A DNA stretch of 64,000 nucleotides from Maylandia zebra (lineage: Eukaryota; Chordata; Actinopteri; Cichliformes; Cichlidae). Shown piece after piece: positions 11,301 through 36,600 of this stretch. The stretch spans positions 9,084,764 to 9,148,763 of the forward strand of contig NC_135169.1 of assembly GCF_041146795.1 (NCBI RefSeq), written 5' to 3'. Position 1 is the stretch's first letter. Each line of letters starts with the position of its first letter. Position numbers and translations under genes: made by a program. The notes under the pieces were generated by a model. The model did not search any database and was not told where the DNA came from. It was given only the letters and a program-made list of their open reading frames with translations.

Positions 11301-12398
11301 TGTGGGTTGGCACATCATATCCCAGGATTCATAGCACAGCAGAGGATAAAGTGGGGCGGCCGAAGAGTAAACATTTAAAAGTAAGTGCTGAGTTTTATGA
11401 CTCTTATTTATGCGGCGATACAAAAGTTCCAACAGGAACATTAAACAATACTTTTAGCTTCCTGTCAGCAAAGTCACGTGACATTGTTTTTATGAAGCAC
11501 TTATAATGTTCAAACAGTTTAATCCTACAGAGATGTGATGATTTCATGCATAATTACAGTCAGTCATATATCCACAAACACAACTGTTGTCTGTCCTCTA
11601 ACGCCACGTGTCTCAGCGAGACTTCCACCTGGGATAACATAATGTGCCTACAGACACGAGCACGGCGTGAACAGGTAACCAGGTAAAACAGAGGAACAGG
11701 TTACCTTGCGCCGGTTGTTGTTGTTGTTGTTTCCATCGGCATTGTCAACGTGACAATCTGTCTCCTGTGCGTTGTCATCTTGGGGACTGAAAGACAAACA
11801 GGAAGTACTCAGCAGGTAATCCCAGGTGTCACCTGAGGGACGTGCCCATGGTTTATGGTGGACGAACAGCTAAAATGCTTGAGTCATCTTTACGTTTGCT
11901 TTTCCACTGATATGTAGCCTGCATGTGTTATCACAGCAGGGCTGCTGTACACCGAACGACCAGCAGATGGCAGCAGTGAGCTGTTAAACGGGGCTTCGTG
12001 CGCCCGAAACCATTGGCTGGAAAGATTCGACACACCGCACCGTCACTACTCACAGGTGAAGTCGCCCCTTTATCTCACATGTCCTTCCTAAACTCCATTT
12101 AAAAGACGGAGCCCTGCGCTGACGTCACACCTCCACAGGTCCTCTCACTTGTACACAACAGCGCACGCGACCGTCTCACGCTCCGAAACAACCGGACTGT
12201 TCAGGGAGGCTGTGTCAATAAAGTTTAGACCCCGACTGCCTGGATAAAAACGCTGTTGTTAACGGCTAACTCTTATTTCACGCAGTCTGTTTAAATAAAG
12301 TTTGAATGAATCACACTGGATGCTAGCTCTACGTGCTCGAGCGTTATCTGCAGTTATTTCCGGGTCAAAGGTGAGCCTTACCGCTCCAACTGATCCAT
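5385..12398 (-). CDS. eif4e2: eIF4E-homologous cap-binding protein 4EHP (eIF4E2-like), 7 coding exons
   Basis: Coding exons in gene order are 12382-12398, 11705-11786, 10986-11120, 10697-10801, 9338-9490, 8219-8355 and 5385-5424; the joined CDS is 669 bases, 222 aa, and every junction is GT-AG with matching phase. The product is a class II eIF4E that binds the mRNA cap without eIF4G and represses translation, in human through partners such as GIGYF2. The cap-binding fold is obvious: NYTFWYSRR in exon 3, KPMWED across exons 4-5 with a conserved cap-stacking Trp, and the KWIIRLRKGLASRFWEN block in exon 5. The N-terminus (about 34 residues, poly-Asn) is shorter and unlike human EIF4E2. The last exon encodes DNSSFRNTKISV instead of the longer canonical human tail, so this may be the paralogue (eif4e2-related) or an alternative end. 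Intron 6 (5425-8218) is filled by transposable elements. Confidence 0.92.
5545..5830 (+). repeat. V-SINE-like tRNA-derived SINE
   Basis: The block carries the 'tgtgtgaatgtgtgtgg' core and the 'gtaaagcgctttgaggtcc' region followed by an imperfect copy of the same word (gcgctatacaaatacaagcc) and the tail ccatttacc. These are features I associate with the fish V-SINE superfamily. The same ccatttacc tail ends the SINE at 46001-46215. It lies in the last intron of the eif4e2-like gene. Confidence 0.6.
5870..6208 (+). repeat. 31-bp minisatellite, about 11 copies
   Basis: The unit is gtaacagtgggtttacag followed by agtggacagaggg or ggaggacagaggg. The two variants alternate in short blocks. It lies in intron 6 of the eif4e2-like gene and contains no coding potential. 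Confidence 0.95.
6223..7356. mobile_element. Non-autonomous hAT element with CAGCGGTC TIRs, interrupted by an RTE LINE
   Basis: The left end reads CAGCGGTCCCCAAC and the right end is its inverse (gttggggaccgctg). The internal sequence cggaccggt.. and aaaccggtccgtggcgc matches a second, uninterrupted copy in reverse orientation at 49212-49507. Removing the LINE at 6408-7214 restores one continuous element. The expected 8-bp target duplication is no longer clear, so this copy is old. Confidence 0.8.
6408..7214 (-). mobile_element. 5'-truncated RTE/Rex3-like LINE inserted in a hAT element
   Basis: Minus-strand frames encode reverse transcriptase motifs in order: GLRQGCPLSPVLF, then FADDVVLLA near 6990-7020, then SKSEAVVLSRKR and a C-terminal RWFRHLTRMPPGRLLGE block near 6590-6650; the reading is broken by frameshifts. 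The 3' end at the left finishes in the short GATG-type tail (catccatcttcatcc on the plus strand), as in RTE-type LINEs. It is flanked by an 11-bp duplication, tcttttcacat, at 6397-6407 and 7215-7225. Confidence 0.85.
7360..8200. other. Unassigned intronic DNA, possible DNA-transposon relic
   Basis: No exon-like sequence. The stretch is AT-rich up to about 7730, then contains gacgtcacttccggtttcgg and ends near 8090 with gctctaactggttttaaag and ggttaa. This mixture is like fish DNA-transposon relics, but I found no terminal repeats. Confidence 0.25.
8460..8578 (+). mobile_element. L2-like LINE reverse transcriptase fragment
   Basis: The plus strand encodes, with small breaks, [19 protein letters not shown] and a following NDLLMAS-like segment. 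The same block is present in the longer relic at 55270-56810 (minus strand). The fragment lies in intron 5 of the eif4e2-like gene. Confidence 0.7.
9590..9940. other. Intronic DNA without recognisable feature
   Basis: This part of intron 4 of the eif4e2-like gene contains no exon, no tandem repeat and no clear transposon end. Confidence 0.3.
9965..10465 (+). mobile_element. RTE-type LINE fragments (5' and 3' parts)
   Basis: The left part (cctgcctggggttaccaggg and onward to gggcacagccaggg) is the same conserved leader seen at 43775-43880. The right part from about 10140 encodes a broken reverse-transcriptase/C-terminal segment and ends with tgccccgtgacctgcccccc and an agatggatggata tail typical of RTE-like LINEs. 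The middle is deleted. It sits in intron 4 of the eif4e2-like gene. Confidence 0.65.
11205..11350. repeat. Fragment of the TIR element found at 15071-16130
   Basis: The words gccgattacgtcacag, aaggatgggt, catatcccag and catagc occur in the same order as in 15120-15275, with point differences. It is therefore a partial second copy of that element in intron 2 of the eif4e2-like gene. Confidence 0.6.
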
Positions 12399-12523
12399 CT
12401 CTCCTCCGTCTCTCGTTCTGCTCCTTATCTCCGCCTGTATCACCTGTACTTTTCTATTTTTAATCTATTGTCCCTACTCGGCTTCTACTCAACACACTGG
12501 ACTGCGGTGACGGCTTCTGTCAA

Positions 12524-12532
12524 TGCGCATGC
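12524..12532. promoter_or_regulatory. NRF1-like site in the eif4e2-like promoter
   Basis: TGCGCATGC lies about 130 bases upstream of the start codon at 12398, in a short GC-rich region without a TATA box. NRF1-type sites are common in TATA-less housekeeping promoters. The assignment is by motif only. Confidence 0.4.
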
Positions 12533-13121
12533 TTACGGCGGAACAGTGGACGGAAGGCGCGAAGGGACAAATTTGATAATGGTCACTAATCGCACTTTCA
12601 CGAAAGGTTATAAAAGCGAAACATTATGTCCATAAGTATGGAGGATCAACGCGGGATAATTGACTTCATTAAAAATAATAATAAGTGATATATAAATATT
12701 ATGGCGGACCCATAGTGCATAAACTACAAAATTATATTTATTAATATATGGAGGACCAACAATGCACAATCAATACATTAAAAAAACGATAAACGAAAAT
12801 ACACTTCTCTGCATTAATGTATGCTTCTCAAGTCAAGTGATCTTTATTTATAAAGCACATTTAAAGGGCATCAAGTGTCCGCCAAAGTGCTGAACAGAAG
12901 GATAGCATAATCAAATAAAAAGAATTAAAATAGATGAAAGATGAAAAAATAGAAAACATTGTGACATCCCATATGTTTGTAAAAATATATGTGTACATGC
13001 AAATATGCACATACATATACAAGAGTGTACACATTCACACACAAGCACACATATGTGAACATAATACATGTATACGTTTGTACAAGTGCAAACCCAACAC
13101 ATGTCTTTAGATGGTTTAATA

Positions 13122-13334
13122 CAGGGGTCCCCAATCCCAGTCCACGAGGCCGGTGTCCCTGCAGGTTTGAGATCTCACCCTGGGTCAACACACCTGAATC
13201 ACATGATTAGTTCATTACCAGGCCTCTGGAGACAAGACAGTTATTTATCTATTTAAATCAGCTGTGATGGATCAAGGACACATCTTAAACCTGCAGGGAC
13301 ACCGGCCCTCATGGACTGGGATTGGGGACCCCTA
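13122..13334. mobile_element. hAT-type MITE with CAGGGGTCCCCAAT TIRs
   Basis: The left end CAGGGGTCCCCAATCCCAGT is matched by its inverse at the right end (actgggattggggacccct). Flanks are gtttaata and atttaata, a 7/8 match to an 8-bp target duplication, which points to the hAT superfamily. Internal sequence (agttcatt..ccaggcctctggag, gatcaaggacacatct) is shared with the interrupted copy at about 48934-50000. Confidence 0.85.
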
Positions 13335-13576
13335 ATTTAATAGGATTGTGTGGTCAACAGTGTCAAATGCTGTCTAAGGAGCTTGGAAAAAAAAGATGTC
13401 ATATATCATGGATTGATTAATACCCAGAGTTATTTGCATTTATTTTCCTTGAAATACGGTGAAATATCTTATTATTTTAGTTTTATTTATTTCATTTTAA
13501 AAAAAGAGCAGTTAGGACTCAAAGGTCACAGCAGCACCTGCTGGACGTCAGAGGAACTGAACATGTCTCAGGTGAG

Positions 13577-13624
13577 TAAAGCACACACACACATACACAC
13601 ACACACACACACATACACACACAC
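13577..13624 (+). repeat. (CA)n microsatellite
   Basis: Imperfect CA dinucleotide run with two TA interruptions, between the eif4e2-like gene and the 3' end of pik3ca. Confidence 0.95.
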
Positions 13625-14465
13625 CAGTTAAACTTTTATTTTGAAACAACAAAACAACAATAATCCATAATAACACTGATCAATAAGTGCTTTAACACCT
13701 GGGCATGGTGTTATAACATCAGGCTCCGCCCTTCAGGTGACCTGCTCTCCTATGTCAGAGGGTCAAGAAGAATCAATAACATCACAAATCAATACATGAA
13801 GAAACCAATTAGTTAAAAATCATTAATACATCAGAAAACAATCAATACTGATCACATGGAAACAAACACATCACATCTCCCCGTGTGTTATCAGTCACTA
13901 TAGTAACCATCACAGTCGATGATGTCAGCAATGAATGATTAGCATGCAGCAGGGGGCGGGGCTTTGATCTCTCACCTGAACAGGAAAAAACCTTCACATA
14001 AAACTATTTGAATGTAGCCCTGCCCTAGGAACTGGCAGCCAATGAGATTAGAGGGACGGGGTTTTCACTATGGTAACTAAACCTACCCACAGTTCCTTTA
14101 TCCAGTGCAACAACTCAGCTATCTAATAGCTAACAGGCTAATGCTAACTATCTCAGCATGACTCATGAGCCAACAGCTAACAATGCTAAGTAGACTAGCT
14201 AAGGGCTAACGGCAGCAGCTGATTGGTTCAGATTGTCGAGTACTTTGATCCCTGATTAACGAGGATGATATGCTGATCGTAAAAATCTGTTTAAGTGGGT
14301 TCAAATCAACAAAATACTCCAAAAGATACTTCCAATAAACTCTGAAGGTATCTTAAGTCTCTAGACTGCATCATCACAATGACTCCGCCCACAGCTGGTC
14401 AGCTCTGCCTTCCTACTGGTCAGAACTGATTGTCATAATCTAAATATTGATTGGTTATTGGAAGT

Positions 14466-14471
14466 TTTATT
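14466..14471 (-). promoter_or_regulatory. Candidate poly(A) signal of pik3ca
   Basis: AATAAA on the gene strand about 420 bases downstream of the pik3ca stop. A further AATAAA at 13635-13640 would give a 1.25 kb 3' UTR. The 13.6-14.9 kb stretch shows no other feature apart from a short ATC repeat near 14820, and I take it as 3' UTR and spacer. Confidence 0.45.
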
Positions 14472-14893
14472 GCTCTCACAGTGACCACAGTGTTCACTTT
14501 GCTGGTTTCAATAAAGTTATGTCACTCAAAAATAACATTTTATGAAGTTACAGCTGCTTGTCAATAAAATTTCACTCAATAAAGTTTGACTGTTTTTGAA
14601 AAGTACAGCAGCTAACAAGCTAACAGTAGCACCGATTGGAAGACTTTTGTGACGTCACCTTCATCATCAGCATCGTCATTTTTTCCCAGCCTGCCTTTGG
14701 CATCATCAAAACCCCACTGACCTTTGACCCTGAGATTCATATTTCTATGACAACCGTCCAAAAGACACAAGGACAAAAAACCTCTAAAGAAAATCTATGA
14801 CATCAGATGACGAGTCTGTCATCATCATCATCATCATTAGTATCATAATCATCACAGTAGTGCAGTAAACAAACACACCAGTGTGGGTGTGTG

Positions 14894-27789
<12,896 letters not shown>

Positions 27790-29680
27790 GGCAACCAACA
27801 GTCACACCTCACCTCAGTGCTGGGCTACCTGTGAAGAGAGAGAGAGCTGCAGCTCAGCACAGGGCAAACAGCAGGGGTCAGAGGTCACTCTGGAACAATT
27901 CCACAGGTGCAGCTGTTGGGTGAGGCCCGTACCTGTGGGCGGAGTCACGTAACCTGAAACTAGACTTGATAAAACAAGAAAGTGAGACTAATTTTGATCA
28001 CGTCTTGGCCTCCTCTTTAGCCCCGCCCCCTCTCCTTTGCTCCCCAGCCTTTGTACTTTGTTTGGGTTTGTTTGTCCTCTTTGATAACAGGAGGTTTGTC
28101 AGAGACACAGGTGTCCTCCTACGAGCCGTAACGATGTTCAGAGGACGGTTTGTCTATGAACAGCTGCAGTTAGAAGAAATAGCATCCTCCTAAAAATCTG
28201 TATGAGTTTCTATGGTAACATGTTACATGCATCATAATGAAAGTGTCACATTACAGGCCACGCCCATATGAGAACACCTGGAAAAGAACAGGTGCTACAG
28301 CTGCTGGGTCACATGATTCTCAGCTAAAGTGAACAGATGCTGAATGAACAGAGCAGCTTCACTGACGGAGCGTTTGTATTGGTCCACAGGTAAAGTGGGA
28401 GGGCTAATGTGTGTTAGCTGAGCACAGGTGATCTGATGTTCGCTGAAAACAGGGAGACGGTTTATCAGTGAAGCAGACAACGAGACGCTTTATGGCTGCA
28501 GATCGTGCAGCAGACAGAGGAGGCTGGGTTCAACCAAAAGCAAGAGGTTTATTATGGCTAAAGGCAAAATAAACACACGGAAAAACAGCTGGAACGAATT
28601 CGACTAAATGAGACGGGGAGGCAAAAACCACAGCGCTGAACGTGGGACGCAAGACTGTCAAAATAAAACAGGAAACCCTGAGAGGCAGACTTAAGACACA
28701 CACAGGCTTGACACATCACAAGATGGACAAACAGGGAGTCAAGGATGAGACACAAGGAGAGGAACAGAGGAAACACAGTGACACGACTAAGACACAAAGG
28801 GACGAGGGAGCGAGACACAAAGACACGATGGACTCTACACACACTGAAGACACAGCTCAAGCACACTTGGTCCACGCTGAGAGTGGGGTCGTCCTGTAAT
28901 CTCTTACGAACTACGCTTCCCTAACTGGGATGCAAGTGGAGACAGATGTAACGTGGTACGAGACCATCATGACACCTCTCACCTCAGGGTGTGGTGTTCA
29001 GAGCCCAGCAGCAGGTTGATCGAAGCCAGAAGGTGACTCAGCTGATCACACAGAAAGCTTGTCTTAGAGGTGCACCCTGTTAAAATATCTCGATCACGCT
29101 CAGTCATCACGTAAGTACATCCTGCAACGCTGTGAGGTCAGTGTGTGATCAACTCTCTGTGAATGGTTCTCATAGCTGTGGTCAGTTTGCAGATTAACGA
29201 TCACAAGCTGACCTCCCAGCTCCTTCAGTGGGCTGGTTCCAGTCATTGTGCAAACGTCCTGTTTAAAGGAAACCTGCAGTCAGCTGAGACTGAAGAAGTC
29301 AGCTGATGATGATGATGATGATGAAAGGTTTCTCCCACTGAAACGTCCTGATGAACAGAATCACCCTTTGAGGTCGCTCAGATTATTCACTGTTAGATTA
29401 GACGTCTTCAATCGTCATCTGATAACATCTGCGGAGCAGTGACACCTCTGTGAAAGGAGAGTCACGTGATCCATGAAACGCTCCTTTTAGATTGGTCAGA
29501 TGCTGCCGGCCCCGCCTCTTCATGCAAGTGCGCAGCTAGAACCATGATTTAACTTAAGAGCCACCCTGGGTGACCGAGAGCCTTCACAGACATCCTCATG
29601 TGCTGTTGTTGTTGTTCTCCCAACCAGGCCGTCAAACAAAGGAAATAGGACACGCACACGCACACACACACACACGCACG

Positions 29681-29742
<62 letters not shown>

Positions 29743-30760
29743 CAGGACAAAGCAGGGGTGTGTGTGTGTGTGTGTGAGGAAGCAGACTTCCTGGGGTTGT
29801 TTTCCTGTTGACCGGCTGCTTTAATGCAACAGCAGTTATTTCTCTCAGAGTCTCAGAGCATGACGAGGCGGTCAGAGGTCAGAGGTCAGCTCCTGCTGTG
29901 AGGAGCTCACACTGTCTGTGTCACAGACTCCTGCAGAGGAGAAGATGGAGGAGCTGATCAGCTGTTTGAGGCCAGCCAGACGCAGAGGAAGTGACCTGTG
30001 AACCAGGGCTGCTGGTTTGAATCCCATAGGTCACCGTGGGCAGAAACACGACAATGAATGAAGCGCTGAGAGGTCAGAGGTCAAAGTATCACTGAGGATA
30101 AAAACAAACCAGCCAAAGATTCTGAACGACCAACCTGAGGAGGTCCACACACACATCCCAGACTGTGATCTTACGGACAGGAGAGCTTTTCTGACAGAAC
30201 CAGCAGCACTTAGAGAGATGCAGAGGAACCCCAGAGAACCTCAGAGAACCCCAGAGAGAGCTACGTCCACCCCAACCACAGGTCTAAACAGAGAACCTCA
30301 GACAGCTGTAAACAGGTTTTAACAATCTGAACAAGAACTCTGCTGTTGTTGTTCCACAGTGATGTCTGATTTCAGAATAAAATAAACATTTTTTTATATT
30401 TTACAAACAGGTTTGAGGAATTTTCACAATAAAGTTCTAAAAAGATTAAAAGCTGTAAATGAGTCAGGATGCTTTATCATGTAAGTGTGGACGTTCATCG
30501 ATCACGAGGCTTCTGTCAGCAGGAAGCTGATTATACTGTTTGTTTATTGTGAAAATCTCAGCTGCAGCTGAAACAAACAAAAGCTCTACAGTCACGTGAC
30601 CCGCAGACGTCTGATGACATCACGCAGGTAAAAACAGGAAGTGCCGGCTGATGTAACAAACCGGCCCTCCTCCTCTCCGTGACCTCAGACTGGGAAATGG
30701 TTACCATGACAACAGGAGCAGGAGCATCCATGAAAAAAGGAGGAGAGTCTTTGTTCCTAC
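27790..30760 (-). other. Putative 5' intron of pik3ca
   Basis: No coding exon of pik3ca lies between its start codon and 30760. The stretch holds an unassigned repeat around 28500-28900, a (CA)n microsatellite at about 29650-29740 and a short GAT repeat near 29308. I see no other gene. Confidence 0.4.
29650..29741 (+). repeat. (CA)n microsatellite
   Basis: CA repeat with CG interruptions, followed at 29757 by a short TG run. The cysteine/valine reading frames through it are repeat artefacts. Confidence 0.97.
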
Positions 30761-31030
30761 CTGGGGGCGAGCCCGAGGGTCCAGCGGTGCCGCATCCTGT
30801 CAGTCCATTCGTCCAGTCTGTTCGTCTGTCTGCGAGTCTTTGTCTGTGCTCGCGTGTCCGCCCCCCTCAGCTGATCCTGTCGGACACACAGACAGACGCC
30901 GTCTCTCCGTCGGAGGCACTGAAACTGTCTGTCTGTCCGTTTGCAGCGGGCTGAGCAGCAGCAGCAGCAGGAGGAAGTGGCTTCTCCCGGAGCCACAGAA
31001 CAATGTGCAGCTGAGGAGGAGGAGGGTGTG
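30761..31030 (-). promoter_or_regulatory. Candidate non-coding first exon/promoter of pik3ca
   Basis: On the minus strand a GC-richer segment ends at a good donor, CGCCCCCAG followed by GTAGGAAC (exon end 30761). It is preceded by CTG repeats and, further upstream, a TG tract. The next gene in this direction is pik3ca, whose first coding exon starts at 27789, and human PIK3CA also has a separate untranslated first exon. Start of transcription cannot be fixed by eye. Confidence 0.35.
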
Positions 31031-31977
31031 TGTGTGTGTGTGTGTGTGTGAGGGGGGGGCTCATCCTGTGCTCTTCCTCTCTTAAAGGGCCAGCAGCTTC
31101 ACAGGGAGGAGGAGCTGACTGCTGAGCTGCAGGTCAAAGGTCAGCTTTAGAGGAGAGGCGCAAGCTGTGAACCAAAGTCCATTCAAATTTTGACCGATTT
31201 AAAGATCATCAGTTAATCCTAATCCTGTGTTTGTTTCCACGATTGTGTGTGTGTGTGTGCAGGGGGAGGGGCTCGCTGGATTAAGGATTAGATATCCTCC
31301 TTTCTCTGATTTGGCTGTTTTCTCTCCATCTGTCAGCCTGACCCAGTATCCCAGCATGCACTGTGTGTGACGTCATACCCCACAGAGAGACAGCAAACAC
31401 AGAGGGACCACACAAACATCAGTCTGTAAGGCTTTATTAATTTATTAGACTCTACTCTTCATCATCAGCATCAGCATCTGGACGGCTAATACAAACAGTC
31501 CCAGGTGCGACCGTTAGGCCACGCCCACACCGTCAGGTGAGGTCAGTAAGGCACATTCTGGGTTACTGTGTTACAGGATGCGTGTGTGTGTGTGTGTCTG
31601 TGTGTGTGAGTGATCAGGGGTCACAGTGGGTCCAGCCTGACCCATGGTGAGGGCGGAGCCCGCTGATCCTGAGCTACAGTTCAAATTGATGAAGCAACTC
31701 CTTCCTCAGCAGCCACACTGAAACACATCATCGGGACACCTTGGACGATTACTTTGCAGCACAAATCACAACAGTCGCCTCCGAGTGCTTCACACGGTGG
31801 GACAGTGGGGAGGAAAAACTCCCTTTAAACAGGAAGTAACCTCCTCGGGGTGGGAGGGGCTCTCAAAGAAGGAGTTTCAAACCATCAGCTCTGACTCGTC
31901 CATCGGTTTCTGACAACACCTCTGCTGCCTGGAGCTGAGCTGCTGACTCCACCCATCATCCTCACTGTCCTCCACAC

Positions 31978-32058
31978 CTACACACAGACACACACACACA
32001 CAGACACACACACACAGACACACACACACACACACAGACACACACACACAGACACACA

Positions 32059-32097
<39 letters not shown>

Positions 32098-32585
32098 ACA
32101 CACTCGCACACAGACACACACACACACACACACACAGACACACACACACACACTCGCACACACAGACACACACACACACAGACAGACACACTCGCACACA
32201 GACACACTCGCACACACAGACACACACACACACACAGACACACACACACACACAGACACACACACTCGCACACAGACACACACACACACACACAGACACA
32301 CACACACACACTCGCACACACAGACACACACACACACAGACAGACACACTCGCACACAGACACACTCGCACACACAGACACACACACACACACAGACACA
32401 CACACTCGCACACAGACACACTCGCACACAGACACACACACTCGCACACAGACACACTCGCACACAGACACACACACTCGCACACACAGAAACACACACT
32501 CGCACACAGACACACACACTCGCACACACAGAAACACACACTCGCACACAGACACACACACACACGCACACAAACACACACAGAA

Positions 32586-32630
<45 letters not shown>

Positions 32631-32690
32631 AACACACACAGACACACTCACTCACACACACACAGACACACACTCGCACACAGAGCACAG
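31978..32690 (+). repeat. Compound CA-rich satellite (CACA/CAGACACA/CTCGCACA)
   Basis: About 0.7 kb of CA dinucleotides with regularly placed CAGA and CTCG interruptions arranged in duplicated blocks, e.g. the runs at 32100-32220 and 32270-32370 are near copies. Long minus-strand Cys/Val frames are artefacts. 31050-31978 shows nothing recognisable. Confidence 0.97.
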
Positions 32691-32691
32691 C

Positions 32692-33436
32692 CTCACATTT
32701 TTGGAGATATTTCGTTACATCTTTTCACAGGACACACTGTCAATCTGACACGTTGATACAATGTAAAGTAAGCAGCTTGTACAACAGTGCACATTTGGTG
32801 TCACCTCTAAATAACTCCACCCACAGCCATTAGTGACTGAATCCCTGGGAAACAAAAGAGAGTACAGCCATAGGTGAAGATGTCCAAACTGAGCCCGATT
32901 AGCCATTTTCCCTCCCTGGTGTCACGTGACTCGCCAACACTCTGAAACTGAGCTGCAGCACGGTGGTCGAGACCATCCAGCAGTTTAACAGGACATGGTC
33001 GACAAAAGAAGCTGAGTGCACGTGCTCAGTGTCATATCCAGAGGTTGTCTTTGAAAACAGGTATGAGTGCTGCCAGCATTGCTGCAGAGGCGTGGAGGGT
33101 CAGCCTGTCAGTGCTCAGACCAACCATGTCTCCAAACCCTACTGAGCATCTGTGGGGCATCCTCAAATGGAAGGTGGAGGAGTGCAAGGTCTATGATGTC
33201 ATCGGAGTGGGAGAGGATTCAGCGGCACTCTGTGGAGCTCCAGTGAACTCCATGACCAACAGAGTTGAGGCAGTGTTGGAAAATAATGGTGGCCAAACAT
33301 AATACTTTTGGGCACAGTTTGGACATTTTCACCTCGGGTCTTCTCTCTTTTGTTACCTACAACGTTGTCCCATGAAAGGAGCTAACACAACATTTACAGA
33401 AATGTCAGGGTGTGCTCACTTTTGTCAGATGCTGTA
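32692..33436 (+). mobile_element. Internally deleted Tc1-like transposon relic
   Basis: The left part carries the long terminal repeat words (tttttggagatatttcgtta, catcttttcacaggac, attagccattttccctccct), then broken transposase pieces TIQQFNRTW, SAASIAAEA, VSAQT and SPNPTEHLWGILKWKVEE, and a right end cagggtgtgctcacttttgt. Most of the catalytic domain is deleted. The outermost left bases have been replaced by the CA satellite. Confidence 0.85.
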
Positions 33437-33662
33437 AGTACTTGCACACACACACACACACACACACAGAAACACACACCTTTCATCAGTACACAGTACC
33501 ACAAATACTGCAGTTCAACAGTACTACAGGTACATGAAGGAGGACGAGCAGGAGGGCACAGCGAGTGTCTCTGAAGCATCAGCTGATCAGAAAACGCAGG
33601 AGCCGGAACGCCGTCCTGTTAACCCTGACATGACGGCACGTGTGAGTGTGTTAGTGTGTGTG

Positions 33663-36600
33663 TTATTGAGTGTGCATGCTGTGGGTCAGCGCCCTCAGCG
33701 TGTGGTTCTCTCTCTCCAGTTGCCGGTTCCTCTCCTGCAGCTCTCTGATTTGTTCTCTCAGAAGCTCCACCTCCTCCCTCACCGCCAGCATCAGGTGACT
33801 CTTCACCAGGTCCTACACACACACACACGTGATGTGCATAAATAAACTAGCCAATCATAAAGCCCGTCCTACAGAGGGAGCATTGTGTGATTAACAGCAT
33901 CATCAGCATAGAGGAGACCTCCTGCTCATATGTCCTCACTGAGAGACGTTTGTAACCACAGAACGGTGTCACATTTATGGTCGTCAGCAGCAGGGACAGA
34001 TCTGAACAGCTCTACATGCATACTTGGAATGTATGCATTCAACCTCAGATTGAGGACAAACTGAGCCAGGACCGACCTGACGGAGGACCACCATCAGAGT
34101 TGGCTCAGAAACCTTTACAGCTGTTGTTTAACCACTGCTGACTGTCTCTCAGTCAGGACCCTCTCACACAACAGATCCTTAACCTCAGGAGTCAGGTTAT
34201 CCTCGTTTCAATCAAGGTGAAATCAAATAACTACAGAACTGAAATATCTACACAGGAACAGAGTCACAGACAAACTCTCTCTCACTGCAAAGAGTAAATA
34301 TACAACTAGAAAAACAACAGACGACTTGATGTCTTCATGACAGAATCTACCAGCAACAGATACAAAGGTTTATAGATCGACGCCTGATAGACGACTAGAA
34401 ACGTAGAAACAGGACTCACCATGGCCTGCTCAATTTTGTTGTCGATGGCGATCAAACTGGTACTGGAACTACTGCAAGACACAGAGAGACAGACAGGTGA
34501 GAGACAGGCAGGTGAGACAGACAGGTGAGACAGACAGGTGAGAGACAGGCAGGTGAGACATGCAGGTGAGACAGACAGGTGAGAGACAGGCAGGTGAGAG
34601 ACAAGCAGGTGAGAGACAGGCAGGTGAGACAGGCAGGTGAGACATACAGGTGAGAGACAGGCAGGTGAGACAGGCAGGTGAGACAGGCAGGTGAGACATA
34701 CAGGTGAGAGACAGGCAGGTGAGAGACAGGCAGGTGAGACAGGCAGGTGAGACATACAGGTGAGAGACAGGCAGGTGAGACAGGCAGGTGAGACAGACAG
34801 GTGAGAGACAGGCAGGTGAGAGACAGGCAGGTGAGACAGGCAGGTGAGACATACAGGTGAGAGACAGGCAGGTGAGAGACAGGCAGGTGAGACAGGCAGG
34901 TGAGACATACAGGTGAGAGACAGGCAGGTGAGACAGACAGGTGAGACAGACAGGTGAGAGACAGGCAGGTGAGAGACAGGCAGGTGAGACAGGCAGGTGA
35001 GACATACAGGTGAGAGACAGGCAGGTGAGAGACAGGCAGGTGAGACAGGCAGGTGAGACATACAGGTGAGAGACAGGCAGGTGAGAGACAGGCAGGTGAG
35101 ACAGGCAGGTGAGACATACAGGTGAGAGACAGGAAGGTGAGACATACAGGTGAGAGACAGGCAGGTGAGAGACAGGCAGGTGAGACAGGCAGGTGAGACA
35201 TACAGGTGAGAGACAGGAAGGTGAGACATACAGGTGAGAGACAGGAAGGTGAGAGACAGACAGGTGAGACATACAGGTGACAGACAGGCAGGTGAGACAG
35301 ACAGGTGAGACAGACAGGTGAGAAACAGGCAGGTGAGAGACAGCTGAGAGACAGGCAGGCGAGAGACAGGCAGGTGAGACACAGGCAGGTGAGAAAGACA
35401 GGTGAAACATACAGGTGAGAGACATGCAGGTGAGACAGACAGGTGAGACAGACAGGCAGGTGAGATAGACAGGTGAGAAAGACAGGCAGGTGAGACAGAC
35501 AGGTGAGAGACAGGCATGTGAGACAGACAGGTGAGACAGACAGGCAGGTGAGACAGACAGGTGAGACAGACAGGTGATAAACAGGCAAGTGAGACAGACA
35601 GGTGAGAGACAGGCAGGTGAGACAGACACGTGAGAGAGAGACAGACAGACAGTTGAGAGACTGACAGGTGAGAGACAGGCAGGTGAGGCAGACAGGTGAG
35701 AGACAGGCAGGTGATAGACAGGCAAGTGAGAGACAGGCAGGTGAGAGACAGGCAGGTGAGACAGACACGTGAGAGAGAGACAGACAGACAGTTGAGAGAC
35801 TGACAGGTGAGAGACAGGCATGTGAGACAGACAGGTGAGACAGACAGGCAGGTGAGACAGACAGGTGATAAACAGGCAAGTGAGACAGGAAGGTGAGAGA
35901 CAGGCAGGTGAGAGAAAGGCAGGTGAGACAGACAGGTGAGAGACACACAGGTGAGAGACAGGCAGGTGAGACACACAGGTGAGAGGCAGACAGGTGAGAA
36001 AGACAGGCAGGTGAGATAGACAGGTGATAGACAGGCAAGTGAGACAGAAAGGTGAAAGACAGGCAGGTGAGAGACAGGCATGTGAGACAGACAGGCAGGT
36101 GAGAGACGGGCCTGTGAGACAGACAGGTGAGAGACAGGCAGGTGAAGCAGACAGGTGACAGACAGGCAGGTGACAGACAGGCAAATGAGAGACAGGCAGG
36201 TGAGAGACAGACAGGCAGGTGAGACAGGCAGGTGAGAGAAAGGCAGGTGAGACAGACAGGTGAGAGACACACAGGTGAGAGACAGGCAGGTGAGACACAC
36301 AGGTGAGAGGCAGACAGCTGAGAAAGACAGGCAGGTGAGATAGACAGGTGATAGACAGGCAGGTGAGAGAGACACGTGAGAGAGAGACAGGTGAGAGAGA
36401 GGCATGTGAGACAGACAGGCAGGTGAGAGACAGGCCTGTGAGACAGACAGGTGAGAGACAGGCAGGTGAGGCAGGCAAGTGAGAGACAGGCAGGTGAGAG
36501 ACAGACAGGTTAAAAAAATACAGGTGAGAGACAGACAGGTGAGAAAGACAGGTGAGAGACAGGCAGGTGAGAGACTGACAGGTGAGAGACAGGCAGGTGA

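Noticed and set aside
31877-32688. Minus-strand Cys/Val-rich frames of 229-256 codons
   Set aside because: Pure CA/TG repeat translation.
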